This document shows, one piece after another, positions 46,103 through 54,438 of a DNA stretch of 64,000 nucleotides (position 1 is its first letter; the number at the start of each line of letters is the position of its first letter). This stretch comes from JAIOSF01 sp963677755 (GTDB lineage: Bacteria; Campylobacterota; Campylobacteria; Campylobacterales; Arcobacteraceae), in assembly GCA_963677755.1 (NCBI GenBank), contig OY782506.1:2505874-2569873 (forward strand). Reading direction: 5' to 3'. The position numbers were made by a program, and so were the translations under genes. The notes beneath the pieces are model-generated. The model made no database searches. It saw only the letters and a program-made list of their open reading frames with translations, and had not been told where the DNA came from.

Positions 46103-46867
46103 ATGAATAAAGAAACAATAACATTTATAGGTAATGGAAACATGGCATTATCTATTGCTTTAGGATTAAAAGATATATTTAATATTGAAGTAGTTGGAAG
46201 AAGTAGAGAAAGCATTGAAAGGTTTGAAAAAAAATTAGGTACTACTGTTGTAAAACATCTTCTTAATGATTTTAATATTACAAATAAGGTAGTTATACTT
46301 TGTGTAAAACCAGCAAACATTCAAGAAGTTGGAGCAAAACTAGATGGAGTTGCAGAGGAGCTTTTTTCTGTATTGGCAGGTACAACTTTATCAACGTTAA
46401 AAGAAAATATTAAAGCTCGCTCTACTGTTCGAGTTATGCCAAATCTAGCTGCAAGCGTAGGGGGTTCAATGACAACTCTTACAGGAGACGTTAAGTTAAA
46501 AGAGAAATCTTGTAAACTTTTTGAATCTATAGGAAAAACGCTATGGTTACATAGTGAAAAAGAGTTAGATATAGCTACCGGAGTTGCAGGAAGTGGTCCA
46601 GCATATTTAGCACTTGTACATGAGGCTTTATGTGATGGTGCTGTAAAACAAGGGATGAAAAGAACAGATGCAGTAAAAGTGGCAAACGGATTATTTCAAG
46701 GGTTTGGAAATTTAATACAAACTATGGGAGCCGCAAACTTAAAAGATGGAGTGATGAGTCCTGGTGGAACAACTGCTGCTGCATACTCAAGTTTAGAAAA
46801 AGGAAATGTAAGATTTAGTTTTATAGATGCTGTTGAAGCAGCATTTAAAGTGACTCAAAAAAAGTAG
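46103..46867 (+). CDS. proC: Pyrroline-5-carboxylate reductase
   Basis: The last step of proline synthesis, reducing P5C with NAD(P)H. The 254-residue chain starts with the Rossmann motif IGNGNMALSIALG, and has VLCVKPANIQEVG and the C-terminal GVMSPGGTTAAAYSSLE signature. It is slightly shorter than the usual 265-270 but complete. proA follows 9 bases later, so the two proline genes form one unit; no proB is in the window. Confidence 0.94.
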   Translation: MNKETITFIGNGNMALSIALGLKDIFNIEVVGRSRESIERFEKKLGTTVVKHLLNDFNITNKVVILCVKPANIQEVGAKLDGVAEELFSVLAGTTLSTLKENIKARSTVRVMPNLAASVGGSMTTLTGDVKLKEKSCKLFESIGKTLWLHSEKELDIATGVAGSGPAYLALVHEALCDGAVKQGMKRTDAVKVANGLFQGFGNLIQTMGAANLKDGVMSPGGTTAAAYSSLEKGNVRFSFIDAVEAAFKVTQKK

Positions 46868-46876
46868 AGGAATATT

Positions 46877-48109
46877 ATGGAAAATTTTTTAATAAAATCA
46901 AAAGAAGCGACAAAAACGATAGCAAACTTAAGTGGTAAAATAAAAAATGATTTATTGCACCAGATGGCAGATGCTCTTCTTGCAAATAGTCAATATATCA
47001 TAAATGAAAACAATAAAGATATGGAAGATGGAGTAAAAAATAATCTTACAAGTGCGTTAATGGATAGACTCCTTTTAAATAAAGAGAGAGTTGAAGGAAT
47101 GGCAACAGCAATTAAGGAAATTGCAGCACTTAAAAATCCAGTGGGAAGAACACATGAGGGGTGGATAGTTGACAATGGCTTAAATATACAAAAAGTATCT
47201 GTACCAATAGGTGTAATTGGTATCATATATGAAAGTCGCCCAAATGTAACAAGTGATACTGCCGCTTTATGTTTTAAAAGTGGAAATATATGTATACTAA
47301 AAGGTGGAAAAGAGGCTGAAAACTCAAATAAAGCAATTGCAAAAATTTTACAAGAAGTATTAGAAAAAAATAATCTTCCAAAAGAAGCTATCTCTTTATT
47401 GCCAGATAGTAGTAGAGAAGGTGTAGCAAACTTAATTAAACAAGATAAATATGTAGACTTGATAATACCACGAGGTGGGGAAGCTTTAATAAAATTTGTA
47501 AGTTCAAATGCAAGTGTACCTGTAGTAAAACACGATAAAGGTTTGTGCCATACTTATATTGATAAAGATGCTGATGTTCAAAAAGCAATAGCAGTTTCAC
47601 TTAATGCAAAATGTAGAAGAACAGGTATCTGTGGTGCTATGGAAACAATGTTAGTACATAAAGATATAGCAAATGAAGTTTTACCTTTATTAGAAAAAGA
47701 GTTTGCATTATCCCATACAGAATTAAGAGGATGTGCAAATACACAAAAAATTATTGATATTAAAAATGCAAGTGAAGAAGATTTTAATACAGAATACTTA
47801 GATAATATATTATCAATTAAAATTGTATCTGGTGTAGAAGAGGCTTGTGATCACATTTCAAAATATGGCTCAGGACATAGTGATGCAATAATAACAGAAA
47901 ATCACAACTCTGCAGAATTATTTTTAAATAGTATTGACAGTGCATGCGTATACCTTAATGCTAGTACTCAATTTACTGATGGCGGGGAGTTTGGTTTTGG
48001 AGCAGAGGTTGGAATTAGTACCAATAAACTTCATGCAAGAGGTCCTATGGGAATTAACGAACTAACAACATATAAATATAAAATTTATGGAGATGGGCAA
48101 ATTAGATGA
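46877..48109 (+). CDS. proA: Gamma-glutamyl phosphate reductase
   Basis: It reduces gamma-glutamyl phosphate to glutamate semialdehyde in proline synthesis, 410 residues of the aldehyde dehydrogenase fold. It shows VPIGVIGIIYESRPNVTSD, ILKGGKEAENSN, and the catalytic Cys in NAKCRRTGICGAMETML. The end reads GPMGINELTTYKYKIYGDGQIR in two parts, as in the family. Confidence 0.96.
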   Translation: MENFLIKSKEATKTIANLSGKIKNDLLHQMADALLANSQYIINENNKDMEDGVKNNLTSALMDRLLLNKERVEGMATAIKEIAALKNPVGRTHEGWIVDNGLNIQKVSVPIGVIGIIYESRPNVTSDTAALCFKSGNICILKGGKEAENSNKAIAKILQEVLEKNNLPKEAISLLPDSSREGVANLIKQDKYVDLIIPRGGEALIKFVSSNASVPVVKHDKGLCHTYIDKDADVQKAIAVSLNAKCRRTGICGAMETMLVHKDIANEVLPLLEKEFALSHTELRGCANTQKIIDIKNASEEDFNTEYLDNILSIKIVSGVEEACDHISKYGSGHSDAIITENHNSAELFLNSIDSACVYLNASTQFTDGGEFGFGAEVGISTNKLHARGPMGINELTTYKYKIYGDGQIR

Positions 48110-48164
48110 TTGTATATAAATAAAATTATTTTTGTTAAAACTTTAAAGATAATTTTATTTTATC

Positions 48165-48170
48165 TATGAT
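48165..48170 (+). promoter_or_regulatory. -10 box before the ferredoxin gene
   Basis: TATGAT in a long A/T tract, 34 bases before the ATG. The ribosome site is TAGGAGAA. With terminators before and after, the ferredoxin is likely its own transcript or shares only read-through from proA. Confidence 0.4.
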
Positions 48171-48203
48171 AAAGTTACCCAAATTAAATATAGGAGAATT
48201 AAT

Positions 48204-48464
48204 ATGGCAGTAGTTATTACAGATACATGTATATCTTGTGACGCTTGTTTAGATGAGTGTCCAACAGAGTCAATTGTAGACAACGATGAAAATCCAACAG
48301 GTGAGGATATTTATTATGTAAATCCAGAAACTTGTACAGAGTGTGTTGGTGATCATGATCAACCAGCATGTGCTGAAGCATGTCCAACTGAGGGTTGTAT
48401 CGTATGGGGTGAAAATCCATCTCATGAAGGTGCAGTTGCTGGAGAACCTTGCGTAGAAGAATAA
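48204..48464 (+). CDS. fdxA: 2[4Fe-4S] ferredoxin, Alvin type
   Basis: An 86-residue, very acidic electron carrier. The first cluster motif is CISCDACLDECP. The second is CTECVGDHDQPACAEACP, with the widened loop between the second and third Cys that marks the Allochromatium vinosum type, whose clusters have very low potentials. It is a plausible donor to complex I in an organism whose Nuo lacks NADH-binding parts, or a partner of pyruvate and 2-oxoglutarate oxidoreductases. The C-terminal 20 residues hold an extra Cys. Confidence 0.92.
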   Translation: MAVVITDTCISCDACLDECPTESIVDNDENPTGEDIYYVNPETCTECVGDHDQPACAEACPTEGCIVWGENPSHEGAVAGEPCVEE

Positions 48465-48490
48465 TCTAAAATAAGATTAATACAACAATA

Positions 48491-48527
48491 AAAAGGCAAG
48501 AGATTCAATTCTCTTGCCTTTTTTTAT
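48491..48527 (+). terminator. Rho-independent terminator after the ferredoxin gene
   Basis: AAAAGGCAAGAGA (48491-48503), loop TTCAAT, TCTCTTGCCTTTT and a long T-run. A 13-bp perfect stem; the strongest terminator in the window. Confidence 0.93.
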
Positions 48528-48536
48528 TTTTTTAGC

Positions 48537-48542
48537 TATAAT
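48537..48542 (+). promoter_or_regulatory. -10 box of the ndk-yceD-rpmF-plsX-fabH operon
   Basis: TATAAT right after the T-run of the preceding terminator (TTTAGCTATAATCCGCC), 33 bases before ndk. TAGGAGAA is the ribosome site. Confidence 0.6.
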
Positions 48543-48574
48543 CCGCCACTTTAATTAATATATAGGAGAATATA

Positions 48575-48988
48575 ATGGAACAAACATTATCAATTATCAA
48601 GCCAGATGCAGTTGCAAAAAATGTTGTTGGAAAAATCTTAGATAGATTTGAAACAGCAGGATTAAGAATAGCAGCAACAAAAAAAATTCAACTTTCGCGT
48701 GCGGAAGCTGAAGCATTTTATGCAGTTCATGCTGAAAGACCTTTCTTTGGAGAGTTAGTTGAATTTATGATTTCAGGACCAGTTGTTGTAACAGTTCTTG
48801 AAGGTGAAAATGCAATGTCTAAAAACAGAGACTTAATGGGTGCTACAAACCCTAAAGAAGCAGCAGCAGGAACAATCAGAGCTGATTTTGCTGAATCAAT
48901 TGATGCTAATGCTGTACATGGTTCAGATTCTTTAGAAAATGCAAATATAGAAATTAATTTCTTTTTTGCACAAAAAGATATTTGTTAA
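48575..48988 (+). CDS. ndk: Nucleoside diphosphate kinase
   Basis: It balances NTP pools by phosphate transfer through an active-site His. The 137-residue chain holds TLSIIKPDAVAKN near the start and NAVHGSDSLENA with the catalytic His. The family's RPFFGELVEFMISGPV block is present. It is the first gene of a five-gene run into fatty-acid synthesis. Confidence 0.97.
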   Translation: MEQTLSIIKPDAVAKNVVGKILDRFETAGLRIAATKKIQLSRAEAEAFYAVHAERPFFGELVEFMISGPVVVTVLEGENAMSKNRDLMGATNPKEAAAGTIRADFAESIDANAVHGSDSLENANIEINFFFAQKDIC

Positions 48989-48997
48989 TTAAATTTA

Positions 48998-49378
48998 ATG
49001 AAAATAGAGTTTCGAAAGATACCATTAACTTTAAGTGAATTTGATATAGAATCAAATTCAGTAAAGTTTACAGGTATTTTTAGTAAAATGTCATCAAAAC
49101 TTGCTAAGATTGATGGAAATATTAAAGGAGAGTTGGAAGTTGACTGTTGTAAATGTGGTCAATCTTTTAAAATCTCTGTAGATGAAAATATTGAATTTTT
49201 AGTTAGCGATGGCATATACTCTAAAGAGGCAGAGGAAGAGTTTATAGTCATTGAAGTAGAAAATCATATTTTAGACTTTGATGAAATTTTAGAAAGTGAA
49301 TTAGAATCACTACAATCAGAGTATTATGTTTGTAATACTTGTAAAAATAACAACGATTACGTTGAAATAGAATATTAA
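48998..49378 (+). CDS. yceD: YceD/DUF177 family protein
   Basis: A 126-residue protein found almost always upstream of rpmF and thought to link ribosome and rRNA handling; its plant relative is needed for 23S rRNA accumulation. A Cys pair in CCKCGQSF and another in CNTCKNN could bind zinc. The C-terminal half is acidic. Place before rpmF makes the call firm. Confidence 0.88.
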   Translation: MKIEFRKIPLTLSEFDIESNSVKFTGIFSKMSSKLAKIDGNIKGELEVDCCKCGQSFKISVDENIEFLVSDGIYSKEAEEEFIVIEVENHILDFDEILESELESLQSEYYVCNTCKNNNDYVEIEY

Positions 49379-49387
49379 GGATAAAAA

Positions 49388-49540
49388 ATGGCAGTACCAA
49401 AGAGAAGAGTGAGTCACTCAAGAAGTGCAAAAAGAAGAACACATTATAAAATTACTTTAAAAAGACCAGTAAAAGATACAGATGGGACATGGAAAATGCC
49501 TCATAATGTAAACCCTACTACAGGTGAATACAAAAACTAA
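49388..49540 (+). CDS. rpmF: Ribosomal protein bL32
   Basis: A 50-residue basic ribosomal protein. The start MAVPKRRVSHSRSAKRRTH is the bL32 signature, and the second half reads VKDTDGTWKMPHNVNPTTG. The zinc-binding Cys pairs of some bL32 proteins are absent, so this is the Cys-free (C-) form. Its stop TAA shares its last base with the plsX ATG. Confidence 0.97.
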   Translation: MAVPKRRVSHSRSAKRRTHYKITLKRPVKDTDGTWKMPHNVNPTTGEYKN

Positions 49541-50529
49541 TGCTTAAAATAGCAATAGATGCAATGGGTGGAGACAACGGTCCAACACCCATTATAGATG
49601 GCTTAATTCTTGCACTAAAAAAAGATAGACATTTTGATGCTATTTTAGTAGGTAAAAAAGAAGAGCTTCTACCTTTAATTCCTCAAAAATTTAATAACCG
49701 TATTACAATCCATGAAGCTAATGATGTAATTAGTATGCATGACCATGCAACAGATGCACTAAAAAGAAAAGAAAGTAGTGCTTATATTGCAATTGATTTG
49801 GTAAAACAAGGTTTGGCTGATGCATATGTAAGTGCCGGACATAGTGGTGCTTCAATGAGTTTAGCAACACTAAAAATAGGAAGAATTAAAGGTGTAAGCA
49901 GACCAGCTATTGCTACATTAATGCCAACAGTCAATGGAACAACTCTTGTTTTAGATGTTGGTGCAAATGTTGACTGTGATTCTAAAAATCTTTTAGAATT
50001 TGGCATAATGGGAAGAATTTACGCTGAAGATGTTTTAGGTATAGATAATCCTTTAGTTGGGTTATTGAGTAATGGAGAAGAAGAATCTAAAGGAAATGAA
50101 GTTACAAAAGTAGCTTTTAAACTTTTAGAAAAAACTCCAAGTTTTGTTGGAAATGTTGAAGGAAACGATATTTTTAATGGAAATGTTGATGTGGTAGTTT
50201 GTGATGGTTTTGTAGGAAATATTCTTCTTAAAACAGCAGAAGGTGTAGCTGATACTATTGGTAAAATTATTAAAGATAATTTACGAAGATCTCTTGTTTC
50301 TATAACAGGTGCTGTATTGATGAGAAAAGTATTTAAAAAATTAAAATTAAAAGTTGATTATGCAGAATATGGTGGAGCACCACTTATTGGTGTTAAGTCT
50401 CCTGTAATTATTGCACATGGTAAATCTAATGCTAAAGCAATCAAAAATGCTATCTTTCAAGCTATATCAGCAGCAGACTCAAATCTAAATATTGATATAG
50501 AAGAAAAATTAAGCCAATTTAAGGATTAA
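49540..50529 (+). CDS. plsX: Phosphate acyltransferase PlsX
   Basis: It makes acyl-phosphate from acyl-ACP, the first step towards phosphatidic acid in the PlsX/PlsY route. The 329-residue chain starts LKIAIDAMGGDNGP, and has VSAGHSGASMSLATLKIGR, LVLDVGANVDCDS and VVCDGFVGNILLKT. The partner plsY is in this window at 57528. It overlaps rpmF by one base. Confidence 0.97.
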   Translation: MLKIAIDAMGGDNGPTPIIDGLILALKKDRHFDAILVGKKEELLPLIPQKFNNRITIHEANDVISMHDHATDALKRKESSAYIAIDLVKQGLADAYVSAGHSGASMSLATLKIGRIKGVSRPAIATLMPTVNGTTLVLDVGANVDCDSKNLLEFGIMGRIYAEDVLGIDNPLVGLLSNGEEESKGNEVTKVAFKLLEKTPSFVGNVEGNDIFNGNVDVVVCDGFVGNILLKTAEGVADTIGKIIKDNLRRSLVSITGAVLMRKVFKKLKLKVDYAEYGGAPLIGVKSPVIIAHGKSNAKAIKNAIFQAISAADSNLNIDIEEKLSQFKD

Positions 50530-50534
50530 TAGTA

Positions 50535-51494
50535 ATGTATGCTTCATTTAAGTCTATAGGTGCTTATATACCTAGTGAAATTCGGACAAACCAATGGTTT
50601 ATTGATAGAATGGATACAACGGATGAGTGGATTACAAAGCGGACTGGAATTAAAGAACGAAGAATTGCAAGTGCAGATGAAGAAACAAGTGATTTAGGTA
50701 CTAAAGCAGCACAGTTAGCTATAAGTAGAGCTGGTATTTCAGTAAACGATATTGACTTAATAGTATGTGCAACAATTAGTCCTGACTATATGTGTATGCC
50801 TTCAACTGCTTGTTTAATAGCTGAAAAGTTGGGAAGAAAAGATGTAATGGCACTAGATATAAGTGCCGCATGTACAGGATTTATATACGCTTTAAGTGTG
50901 GCAAAAGCGTTTATTGAATCAGGAATGAAAAAAAATGTTTTAATTATAGGTGCTGAAAAATTAAGTAATATAGTTGATTATACAGATAGAACTACATGTA
51001 TGCTTTTTGGTGATGGTGCAGGGGCTGCTATTATTAGTGGGACAGAAAATAAAGATGAAGCTATAGTTGATATTCAATGTAGTGCAGATGGAAGTCAGAA
51101 AGATTTACTCCTAACTCCAAGTGTACAAAGTAGTGAAGCCTCTTTTATGCAAATGAAAGGAAATGAAACTTTTAAAGTGGCAGTAAGAACACTTACTTCA
51201 GATGTGCACAAAATAATGGAAAAAAACAACTATAAAAATAGTGATATAGATTTGTTTGTGCCTCATCAAGCAAATTTTAGAATTATCAAAGCTGTTGGAG
51301 ATGCGCTAAAGTTTGAAGAGAAACAAAAAGTACTGACAGTTGAAAAATATGGAAATACATCATCAGCTTCAATCCCTATGGCCATTAATGAATGTTTTGA
51401 AGATGGTCGTTTAACAAAAGGGAAGACTCTTTTATTAGATGCTTTTGGTGGTGGACTTACGTGGGGTTCAGCAATCATTAAATTTAATGGTTAA
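50535..51494 (+). CDS. fabH: 3-oxoacyl-ACP synthase III
   Basis: It starts fatty-acid synthesis by joining acetyl-CoA to malonyl-ACP. The 319-residue thiolase-fold chain has the catalytic Cys in DISAACTGFIYAL, His in LFVPHQANFRI and Asn in YGNTSSASIP. The N-terminal DEWITKRTGIKERR is a family mark. It ends the ndk operon. No terminator is obvious before the RNA element that follows. Confidence 0.97.
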   Translation: MYASFKSIGAYIPSEIRTNQWFIDRMDTTDEWITKRTGIKERRIASADEETSDLGTKAAQLAISRAGISVNDIDLIVCATISPDYMCMPSTACLIAEKLGRKDVMALDISAACTGFIYALSVAKAFIESGMKKNVLIIGAEKLSNIVDYTDRTTCMLFGDGAGAAIISGTENKDEAIVDIQCSADGSQKDLLLTPSVQSSEASFMQMKGNETFKVAVRTLTSDVHKIMEKNNYKNSDIDLFVPHQANFRIIKAVGDALKFEEKQKVLTVEKYGNTSSASIPMAINECFEDGRLTKGKTLLLDAFGGGLTWGSAIIKFNG

Positions 51495-51517
51495 GCTTTA
51501 GTTAAATAAACAACTGT

Positions 51518-51523
51518 TAGAAT
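51518..51523 (+). promoter_or_regulatory. Possible -10 box of the riboswitch transcript
   Basis: TAGAAT in an A/T-rich tract, which would start RNA near 51530, the first base of helix P1. It is a weak match to TATAAT; read-through from fabH is also possible. Confidence 0.3.
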
Positions 51524-51529
51524 AATACA

Positions 51530-51624
51530 AATAGCCAAACTTATCGTGAGGTAAGGACGGAAAACTACGGGTCTTGATATAAAGATAGCCGAGTTGCAAT
51601 TCATACTTTCAACTCTAAATTTTT
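51530..51624 (+). promoter_or_regulatory. c-di-GMP-I (GEMM) type riboswitch with expression platform
   Basis: The aptamer matches the GEMM fold. P2 is CUUAUC-GUGA-GGUAAG (51540-51555), six pairs capped by a GNRA loop. The linker reads GGACGGAAAAC, near the consensus GGACGCAAAGC. P3 (51568-51591) pairs CGG with CCG and GUCUU with AAGAU, with a bulged AG (AGCCG). P1 pairs AAUAGC (51530-51535) with GCAAUU (51596-51601), one mismatch. The P1/P3 3' side, GAGUUG (51591-51596), can instead pair with CAACUC (51610-51615), followed by T5. This suggests a ligand-on switch. Deviations: GCCAAAC in place of GCAAAC, and weak P1. Ligand identity needs testing. Confidence 0.65.
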
Positions 51625-51661
51625 AGTTATCATCCGTTTAAATATAATAAGGCAGAATTAA

Positions 51662-51907
51662 ATGGCAGTAAAACAAAAAAAAAGTAAATTTAAAATAATA
51701 CTTATTTTTTTATTGATAATTTCAGCATTCGCATTTTATGGATATATGACAAAAGATTCACTTGATGAGAGATATAACATTAAAAGTAATGATCAATTTA
51801 CTTTTAGACCTGGAAAGTCTTATATAAATAGAACTGGAAAAGCAATTGAAGAAGACAAACCAACTTTAACTGATACGTATTGGGAAGGAGGAAAGTTTAG
51901 TTTTTAA
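51662..51907 (+). CDS. Small single-pass membrane protein under the riboswitch
   Basis: An unrecognised 81-residue protein. The start is strongly basic (KQKKSKFK), followed by one helix (about residues 11-28), so the C-terminal 53 residues should be periplasmic. That part has KDSLDERYNIKSNDQFTF and a Tyr/Trp/Gly-rich end (YWEGGKFSF). There is no lipobox or Cys. Its ribosome site is weak (AAGG, 9-10 bases before the ATG). It is the sole gene downstream of the riboswitch and overlaps the convergent clpA stop by 4 bases. It should be treated as a likely c-di-GMP output, function unknown. Confidence 0.7.
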   Translation: MAVKQKKSKFKIILIFLLIISAFAFYGYMTKDSLDERYNIKSNDQFTFRPGKSYINRTGKAIEEDKPTLTDTYWEGGKFSF

Positions 51908-54135
51908 CTATAGTTAAAACTAAACTCCTCTTTTTTATAGTCAATAGTTACTTCCCCACCATCTTTTAAAGAACCGAATAGTATCTCATCAGTAAGTGGT
52001 GTTTTTATATGCTCAGTTATAACTCTTTGCAGTGGTCTAGCACCCATAAATTTGTCATAACCTTTAGCAGCCAAAGCTTTTTTAGCACTATTTGTTAATG
52101 AAATTTTTATATTTTTATCTATTAAATGCATCTCTAAATCTTTGATAAATTTTGTTACAATTTTTAATAAAATTGGTTGTGAAAGTTGTTCAAACTTAAC
52201 AACTGCATCGAGTCTATTTCTAAATTCAGGTGCAAAGAATTTTTTTACTGCTTTATCTTCATTTAGGCTATTGTCTTTTGCAAATCCCATGATACTAGCT
52301 TGAGTTGCACCAAGGTTTGATGTCATTATTAGTATAACATTTTGAAAGTTTGCCACCGTACCATTGTTATCTGTAAGTGTTGCATTATCCATAACTTGTA
52401 AAAGTAATGACATAAGATCTGGATGTGCCTTTTCAATCTCATCAAGTAGTAATACTGTATGTGGGTGTTTTTTTATTGATTCAGTTAACAATCCACCTTT
52501 TTCATATCCTACATAACCAGCAGGAGCACCTATAAGACGACTGACTGTGTGTGCTTCTCCATACTCAGACATATCAAATCTTTCAAAATGTACCCCCATT
52601 ACATTTGCTAATTCTCTAGCAACTTCTGTTTTCCCTACACCTGTACTTCCAGTAAAAAGAAAACTACCAACAGGCTTATTTTCAATTCCCATACCAGAAC
52701 GATTTATTTTAATGGATTTAACAATTGTTTTAATCGCTTCATCTTGTCCAAAAACTCTTTTTTGGAGATTCTTTTCTAAATTTTTAAGTAAACTTAAGTC
52801 AGATTTAGTGGCAGTTTTTGGAGGTATTTGAGCAATATTTGCTATTGTATTTTCAACATCTTTAGATGTTATTTTGATAACTTTACCTTTTTTTGTAAGC
52901 TTCACAGTTGCAGCAACTTCATCAATAACATCAATCGCACTATCTGGTAAAAACCTATCATTGATAAATTTTTTACTAAGTTCAACTGCAAGTTTGAGAC
53001 TTTCTGCTGTATATTTTACATTATGAAACTCTTCATATTTAGATTTTAATCCTTCTAAAATCAGAACACAATTATCTATTGATGGTTCTTTTACTTCAAC
53101 TTTTGCAAATCTTCTACTAAATGCTTTGTCTTTCCCAAAATCATTCCTATACTCCTCGTAAGTAGTTGCTCCAATAACTCGAAGTTTTCCATTACTTAAC
53201 ATTGGTTTTAAGATATTTGAAGCATCCATTGCACTATTACCAACGCTTCCTGCCCCAACTACAGTATGAATCTCATCTATAAATAATATTGCATTTTTCT
53301 TTTTACTTACTTCTTGTAAAACAGCTTTGAGTTTTTTTTCAAAGTCTCCTCTATATTTAGTGCCAGCAATCATGGAACCCATATCTAAGGAATAAATTTT
53401 TGCATCACTTAAAAACTTTGGTACATTTTCATTGACAATTTCTAAAGCCAATCCTTCTGCAATTGCAGTTTTTCCAACACCAGTTTCACCCAATAAAATA
53501 GGGTTGTTTTTCTTTCTTCTTGCTAAAATTTCGATAACTCTTTGTATCTCTTTATCTCGTCCAATAACAGGATCAATTTGCCCTTCACGCGCAATTGAAA
53601 CAAGCTCTACACTATTTTGTTGCAAAGGTGTTTCTTGTGTTTTCTTTTTATAGTCTTTTACTTTATTTAGTTCAAGTTGGGTTTCATCTTCATCATCTTC
53701 TCTCAACTCTCCATGACTTATCTCTTCAAGGATATCAATTCTTTCTAATCCATATTCTTTTAAAAGAAAAGTACAATATGCTTTTTCATCTTTTAAGATA
53801 TATACAAACATATCTTCAATTGTTGATTCCCCTTTTCCAGAAAGTTGAGAATGTGATACCATCTGTTCTATAGTGCTTGTTAAACTAACTGTTTCCATTG
53901 GGTCTTCATTTTTTAATTCTTCTGGGTACTTTGGAGTGTTTTCTAAAATATAGTTTTTGAGTTTAGTTTTTATATCATCGACATCAATATTTAATTGGTT
54001 TAATATACTAAAAATTGATTGCTCTTTTAATAAATATACAAAAATATGTTCTATTGTAATATATTCATGTCTATTGGCTCTTGCATAATTTACAGCATTT
54101 GCAAATACTTTTTGTAAGTTTTTACTTATTAACAT
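51904..54135 (-). CDS. clpA: ATP-dependent Clp protease ATP-binding subunit ClpA
   Basis: A 743-residue AAA+ unfoldase that feeds substrates to ClpP. There is an N-terminal Clp-N double repeat (about 1-150, the ClpS docking site). AAA1 follows with GETGVGKTAIAEGLA and Walker B ILFIDEIHT. AAA2 has TGSTGVGKTEVARELA and VLLLDEIEKAHPD. A ClpP-binding loop (IGFAKD-type, here IMGFAKDN) is present. There is no ClpB-type middle domain. It starts 3 bases after clpS, the standard pair. Confidence 0.96.
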   Translation of the reverse strand: MLISKNLQKVFANAVNYARANRHEYITIEHIFVYLLKEQSIFSILNQLNIDVDDIKTKLKNYILENTPKYPEELKNEDPMETVSLTSTIEQMVSHSQLSGKGESTIEDMFVYILKDEKAYCTFLLKEYGLERIDILEEISHGELREDDEDETQLELNKVKDYKKKTQETPLQQNSVELVSIAREGQIDPVIGRDKEIQRVIEILARRKKNNPILLGETGVGKTAIAEGLALEIVNENVPKFLSDAKIYSLDMGSMIAGTKYRGDFEKKLKAVLQEVSKKKNAILFIDEIHTVVGAGSVGNSAMDASNILKPMLSNGKLRVIGATTYEEYRNDFGKDKAFSRRFAKVEVKEPSIDNCVLILEGLKSKYEEFHNVKYTAESLKLAVELSKKFINDRFLPDSAIDVIDEVAATVKLTKKGKVIKITSKDVENTIANIAQIPPKTATKSDLSLLKNLEKNLQKRVFGQDEAIKTIVKSIKINRSGMGIENKPVGSFLFTGSTGVGKTEVARELANVMGVHFERFDMSEYGEAHTVSRLIGAPAGYVGYEKGGLLTESIKKHPHTVLLLDEIEKAHPDLMSLLLQVMDNATLTDNNGTVANFQNVILIMTSNLGATQASIMGFAKDNSLNEDKAVKKFFAPEFRNRLDAVVKFEQLSQPILLKIVTKFIKDLEMHLIDKNIKISLTNSAKKALAAKGYDKFMGARPLQRVITEHIKTPLTDEILFGSLKDGGEVTIDYKKEEFSFNYS

Positions 54136-54138
54136 TTT

Positions 54139-54435
54139 TTATTCCTCTTGAGCTATAGCTTTTAATGGGAAGCTTGCTTTTCTTGCCATATTTTTTACTT
54201 GGGCAACTTTTGTATATGCTATCTCTTTTGTATAAATTCCACATAAACCTTTTCCATTATTATGTACATTTAACATTATAGTTTCTGATTCACTGAGTGA
54301 TTTACGAAATACTTTTGTTAAAACTTCAATAACAAACTCCATAGTTGAAAAATCATCATTGAGTAATAATACTTTATATTTTTTTGGTTCCTCTAAATCT
54401 AATTCATCATCTAACTTATATTCATAACTTGCCAA
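54139..54435 (-). CDS. clpS: ClpS adaptor of the N-end rule
   Basis: A 98-residue adaptor that brings N-degron proteins to ClpA. The core KYKVLLLNDDFSTMEFVIEVL holds the NDD..TM..V motif that reads the N-terminal residue, and the region VHNNGKGLCGIYTKEIA has the His seen in the family. It lies upstream of clpA in the same operon and 3 bases after the antiporter gene. Confidence 0.96.
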   Translation of the reverse strand: MASYEYKLDDELDLEEPKKYKVLLLNDDFSTMEFVIEVLTKVFRKSLSESETIMLNVHNNGKGLCGIYTKEIAYTKVAQVKNMARKASFPLKAIAQEE

Positions 54436-54438
54436 TTT

